Assembly: GCA_031267205.1 (NCBI GenBank) | Contig: JAIRZN010000066.1 | Location: forward strand, 1 to 6,094 | Direction: 5' to 3' | Length of the DNA stretch: 6,094 nucleotides | Source of the DNA: Tannerellaceae bacterium | GTDB taxonomy: Bacteria > Bacteroidota > Bacteroidia > Bacteroidales > Tannerellaceae | Part shown: positions 6,048-6,094 of the stretch, in pieces | Numbering within the stretch: the stretch's first letter is position 1 | Layout: each line of letters begins with the position of its first letter | Notes under the pieces: model-generated | What the model saw: only the letters and a program-made list of their open reading frames with translations | Database searches by the model: none | What the model was told of the DNA's origin: nothing | Made by a program: the position numbers and the translations under genes

Positions 6048-6094
6048 CGCGCGGCGGTATATTTTCTTACCTAAAGAAAGTCCCAAACCGCGCG
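6048..6094. other. GC inverted repeat after the pump gene, cut by window end
   Basis: CGCGCGG (6048-6054) and CCGCGCG (6088-6094) are perfect inverted copies enclosing 33 nt. Inside, TTTCTT (6063-6068) and AAGAAA (6074-6079) form a second small hairpin with a 5-nt loop. The sequence stops at the last arm base, so I cannot tell whether a T-run follows and makes this a terminator. No coding start is visible in 6039-6094. Confidence 0.35.

Overview
The window most likely comes from a member of the Bacteroidetes, probably Bacteroidales. Three things suggest this. The tRNA promoter carries a TATATTTG -7 box with an upstream TTG, as in the Bacteroidetes -33/-7 class. The two clearest ATG starts (464 and 1854) have no Shine-Dalgarno (SD) sequence directly in front. 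From memory, the coiled-coil membrane protein and the small His-rich membrane protein resemble conserved Bacteroidales proteins of unknown function. No database search was possible.

Layout. Positions 1-148 are AT-rich and gene-free, with three GTACAC repeats. A perfect 38-bp palindrome (149-186) terminates a tRNA-Leu(CAA) gene on the minus strand (189-272), whose promoter lies at about 283-310. The plus strand then carries a membrane-anchored coiled-coil protein (464-1375) and, 12 nt later in the same frame, a 115-residue His-rich two-helix membrane protein (1388-1735). A 118-nt leader follows. After it come a lipoprotein periplasmic adaptor (1854-2957) and, 3 nt later, a full-length heavy-metal RND pump (2961-6038). 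The last 56 bases hold no recognisable gene.

How the genes may work together. The adaptor and pump form two parts of a CzcBA/CusBA-type tripartite efflux system. The transmembrane Asp/Asp/Glu triad of the pump (D395, D401, E408) points to divalent cations (Zn, Co, Cd or Ni type) rather than Cu(I)/Ag(I). The His-rich protein just upstream has seven histidines in 26 residues and may be a metal-binding accessory factor. No outer-membrane channel and no metal-responsive regulator lie in the window.

Most unusual signal. Two short reading frames, 423-467 and 1789-1857, each have a good SD at suitable spacing (AAAGGAG and GGAGG). Each ends in a TGA that overlaps the ATG of the next gene as ATGA, and each of those genes lacks its own SD. 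The second short frame also spans a hairpin followed by seven T, with a competing pairing upstream. This looks like a possible translation-linked attenuator in front of the efflux genes. It is a hypothesis from sequence alone.
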